Assembly: GCA_021783435.1 (NCBI GenBank)
Contig: JAJXUC010000164.1
Span: 1 to 8,260 of the forward strand
Direction of reading: 5' to 3'
Source of the DNA: Pseudomonadota bacterium
Lineage (GTDB): Bacteria > Pseudomonadota > Gammaproteobacteria > Burkholderiales > Burkholderiaceae
DNA length: 8,260 bases
How positions within the stretch are numbered: position 1 is the first letter of the stretch; every line of letters begins with the position of its first letter. Under the pieces are notes generated by a model, which saw nothing but the letters and a program-made list of their open reading frames with translations, was not told where the DNA came from and made no database searches. Positions 6,777 to 8,260 of the stretch are shown in pieces. Both the position numbers and the translations under genes were made by a program.

Positions 6777-8024
6777 TCAAATCACGCCGGCCGCGCGCAA
6801 TTGCGCAATCTGCGCCGGGGTATAGCCCAGTTCGGCCATCACGTCGTCGGTATGCTCGCCCAGCAGGGGAGAACGCCTGACCTCCGTCGGGCTGTCCGAC
6901 AGCTTGATCGGATTGCCGACCGAGAGGTACTTGCCGCGCTTCGGATGGTCCACCTCGACGATGGTCCCGGTCTTGCGCAGCGATTCGTCTTCCGCGATTT
7001 CCTTCATCGACAGGATCGGCCCGCAGGGGATGTCGTACTGGTTGAGGATCTCCATGGCCTCGAACTTGGTCTTGGTCATGGTCCACTGCTCGATCGTGGC
7101 GAACACTTCGGCCAGCCGCGGCAGCCGCGCGGCCGGGGTTGCATAGTCGGGGTGGGTGATCCAGTCTTCCTTGCCGATGACCTTGCAGATGGCCTCCCAC
7201 ACCGGCGCCTGGGTGATGAAGTAGATGTAGGCGTTGGGGTCGTGCTCCCAGCCCTTGCACTTCAGGATCGAGCCGGGCTGACCGCCGCCCGAGGCGTTGC
7301 CGGCGCGCGGCACCGCTTCGCCGAACTTGCCGTTGGGGTACTGCGGGTATTCCTGCAGCACGCCGTTGCGCGCAAGGCGCTGCTGGTCGCGCAGTTTGAC
7401 GCGGCTGAGGTTGAGCACCCCATCCTGCATGGCGGCCATCACCCGCTGTCCGCGGCCGGTACGAACCCGCTGATAGAGCGCGGTCACGATGCCCAGTGCG
7501 AGGTGCAGGCCCGTTCCGCTGTCGCCGATCTGCGCGCCCGTGACCAGCGGCGGCCCGTCGTCGAAACCCGTGGTCGACGCCGCGCCGCCGGCGCACTGCG
7601 CCACATTCTCGTAGACCTTGCAGTCTTCGTAGGGCCCGGGGCCGAAGCCCTTGATCGAGGCGACGATCATGCGTGGATTGAGCTGCTGGATGCGCTCCCA
7701 GGTGAAGCCCATGCGGTCCAGCGCGCCGGGGGCGAAGTTCTCCACCAGCACGTCGCATTTGCGCACAAGCGCCTCGAGAACCTCCTTGCCCTGCGGGGTC
7801 TTGGTGTTGATCGTGATCGAGCGCTTGTTGTGGTTGAGCATCGTGAAATACAGGCTGTCCACGTCGGGTATGTCGCGCAGCTGCCCGCGCGTGATGTCGC
7901 CTTCTCCGGCACGCTCGACCTTGACGACGTCGGCGCCGAACCAGGCCAGCAACTGCGTGCAGGTCGGACCGGACTGCACATGCGTGAAGTCGAGAATGCG
8001 CACACCTTCCAATGCCTTGCCCAT
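6777..8024 (-). CDS. frc: Formyl-CoA:oxalate CoA-transferase (class III CoA-transferase, YfdW type)
   Basis: A 415-residue class III (CaiB/BaiF) CoA-transferase that swaps CoA from formyl-CoA to oxalate, making oxalyl-CoA and formate in the cytosol; these enzymes work as interlocked dimers. Almost every landmark of the family is present: [10 protein letters not shown] with Gln17, the catalytic Asp168 in [10 protein letters not shown] (Oxalobacter Asp169), Tyr138 in VYENVAQ, LRDQQRL (211-217) and [10 protein letters not shown] (386-395). Length and the lack of the insertion seen in Oxalobacter Frc place it with E. coli YfdW (416 residues), as does Gln48 in TRGQLRD, where Oxalobacter has Trp48. 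The glycine loop reads SGGGQPGS (245-252) rather than GGGGQPGW. The start is supported by GGGGAG at 8032-8037. It is second in the operon, 20 bases after the TPP enzyme. A different acid acceptor is possible given the loop changes. Confidence 0.92.
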   Translation of the reverse strand: MGKALEGVRILDFTHVQSGPTCTQLLAWFGADVVKVERAGEGDITRGQLRDIPDVDSLYFTMLNHNKRSITINTKTPQGKEVLEALVRKCDVLVENFAPGALDRMGFTWERIQQLNPRMIVASIKGFGPGPYEDCKVYENVAQCAGGAASTTGFDDGPPLVTGAQIGDSGTGLHLALGIVTALYQRVRTGRGQRVMAAMQDGVLNLSRVKLRDQQRLARNGVLQEYPQYPNGKFGEAVPRAGNASGGGQPGSILKCKGWEHDPNAYIYFITQAPVWEAICKVIGKEDWITHPDYATPAARLPRLAEVFATIEQWTMTKTKFEAMEILNQYDIPCGPILSMKEIAEDESLRKTGTIVEVDHPKRGKYLSVGNPIKLSDSPTEVRRSPLLGEHTDDVMAELGYTPAQIAQLRAAGVI

Positions 8025-8044
8025 CTGGTTTCTCCCCGTGCTGT

Positions 8045-8260
8045 TTACTTGTACATGGTCTGGTTCTTCGTGCCCGGCGCGTACTCGCGCGGGTCGACCC
8101 AGATGTTGACCACGGCGGAGCGCCCGGTGCGGCGGATGGACTCGCGCGCGCGCCGCAGCGCCGCGGCGATCTGGCCCGGGTCGCGCACCTCCTCGCCGTA
8201 GCCGCCGAGCATCTCGGCGAACTTGCCGAACGGGATGTCGCCGAGCAGGTTGCCGACGTT
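8045..8260 (-). CDS. TPP-dependent decarboxylase/lyase, C-terminal 71 residues (candidate oxalyl-CoA decarboxylase)
   Basis: The reverse strand is open from the right edge to TAA at 8045-8047, giving 71 residues that begin [20 protein letters not shown]. The pattern [20 protein letters not shown], then an Ala/Arg-rich helix, then [12 protein letters not shown] is the usual C-terminal end of thiamine-pyrophosphate enzymes of the acetolactate synthase / oxalyl-CoA decarboxylase / 2-hydroxyacyl-CoA lyase group. The family is about 550-600 residues, so the TPP- and substrate-binding regions are outside the window. Next to frc, oxalyl-CoA decarboxylase (oxalyl-CoA to formyl-CoA + CO2) is the expected partner. 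However, the final residues [12 protein letters not shown] differ from the tails I remember for Oxalobacter and E. coli Oxc, so no symbol is given. It is the furthest upstream gene of the operon seen here; frc follows after 20 bases. Confidence 0.75.
   Translation of the reverse strand, partial: NVGNLLGDIPFGKFAEMLGGYGEEVRDPGQIAAALRRARESIRRTGRSAVVNIWVDPREYAPGTKNQTMYK

Noticed and set aside
4990..7758. A 922-codon minus-strand frame overlapping frc and the synthetase
   Set aside because: It is an Arg/Gly/Ala-rich shifted-frame reading of the real genes, and crosses the gap between them without any start signal.
5124..8201. A 1025-codon open frame on the plus strand running antisense to the synthetase and frc
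   Set aside because: Its protein is rich in Arg, His, Asp, Ala and Gly with no recognisable domain, and it lies opposite two genes with clear families, motifs and ribosome sites. GC-rich codon use on one strand keeps this antisense frame free of stops.
1..8260. CRISPR arrays, tRNA or rRNA genes, insertion sequences, phage genes
   Set aside because: No spaced direct repeats, no cloverleaf or rRNA motif, no transposase-like or phage-like protein was seen on either strand.

Overview
The window reads as a chromosomal segment of a high-GC betaproteobacterium, most likely in the Burkholderiales. This rests on the protein style of SucC, the CbbR-like LysR regulator and the oxalate genes as I remember those families; no database search was possible. 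The theme is oxalate (or a related C2 acid) metabolism.

Layout, left to right. Bases 1-120 (minus) hold the first 40 codons of sucC, the succinyl-CoA ligase beta subunit, running off the left edge. Bases 339-1676 (minus) encode an OxlT-type oxalate:formate antiporter of the major facilitator superfamily. Bases 1677-2044 are a divergent control region, followed by a LysR-type regulator at 2045-2971 (plus). An AT-rich gap with a dyad leads to a small unrecognised gene, 3090-3422 (plus). From 3451 to the right edge four minus-strand genes form a tight operon, transcribed right to left: a TPP-dependent enzyme (only its last 71 residues are here), formyl-CoA transferase (frc), a 738-residue fused NDP-forming acyl-CoA synthetase, and a PIG3-type quinone oxidoreductase. 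Gaps between them are 20, 60 and 29 bases, and frc, the synthetase and the oxidoreductase each have a visible Shine-Dalgarno sequence. The operon promoter lies beyond the right edge.

How the genes fit together (inference from known families): OxlT imports oxalate in exchange for formate. Frc moves CoA from formyl-CoA to oxalate, giving oxalyl-CoA and formate. A TPP enzyme decarboxylates oxalyl-CoA back to formyl-CoA. The fused synthetase could prime the cycle by making a starter acyl-CoA, or could recover ATP from an acyl-CoA. The LysR protein, divergent from oxlT, is the obvious candidate regulator.

Points worth a second look: the TPP enzyme tail does not look like the oxalyl-CoA decarboxylases I remember; Frc is YfdW-like but has substitutions in its glycine loop; the synthetase has its domains in beta-then-alpha order; and several dyads sit in the gaps around lysR and at the convergent gene ends. 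The stretch from the oxlT promoter to the small gene is clearly more AT-rich than the catabolic operon in the gaps (about 25-35% GC in the two richest 60-base stretches). I saw no tRNA, rRNA, CRISPR array, insertion sequence or phage gene.
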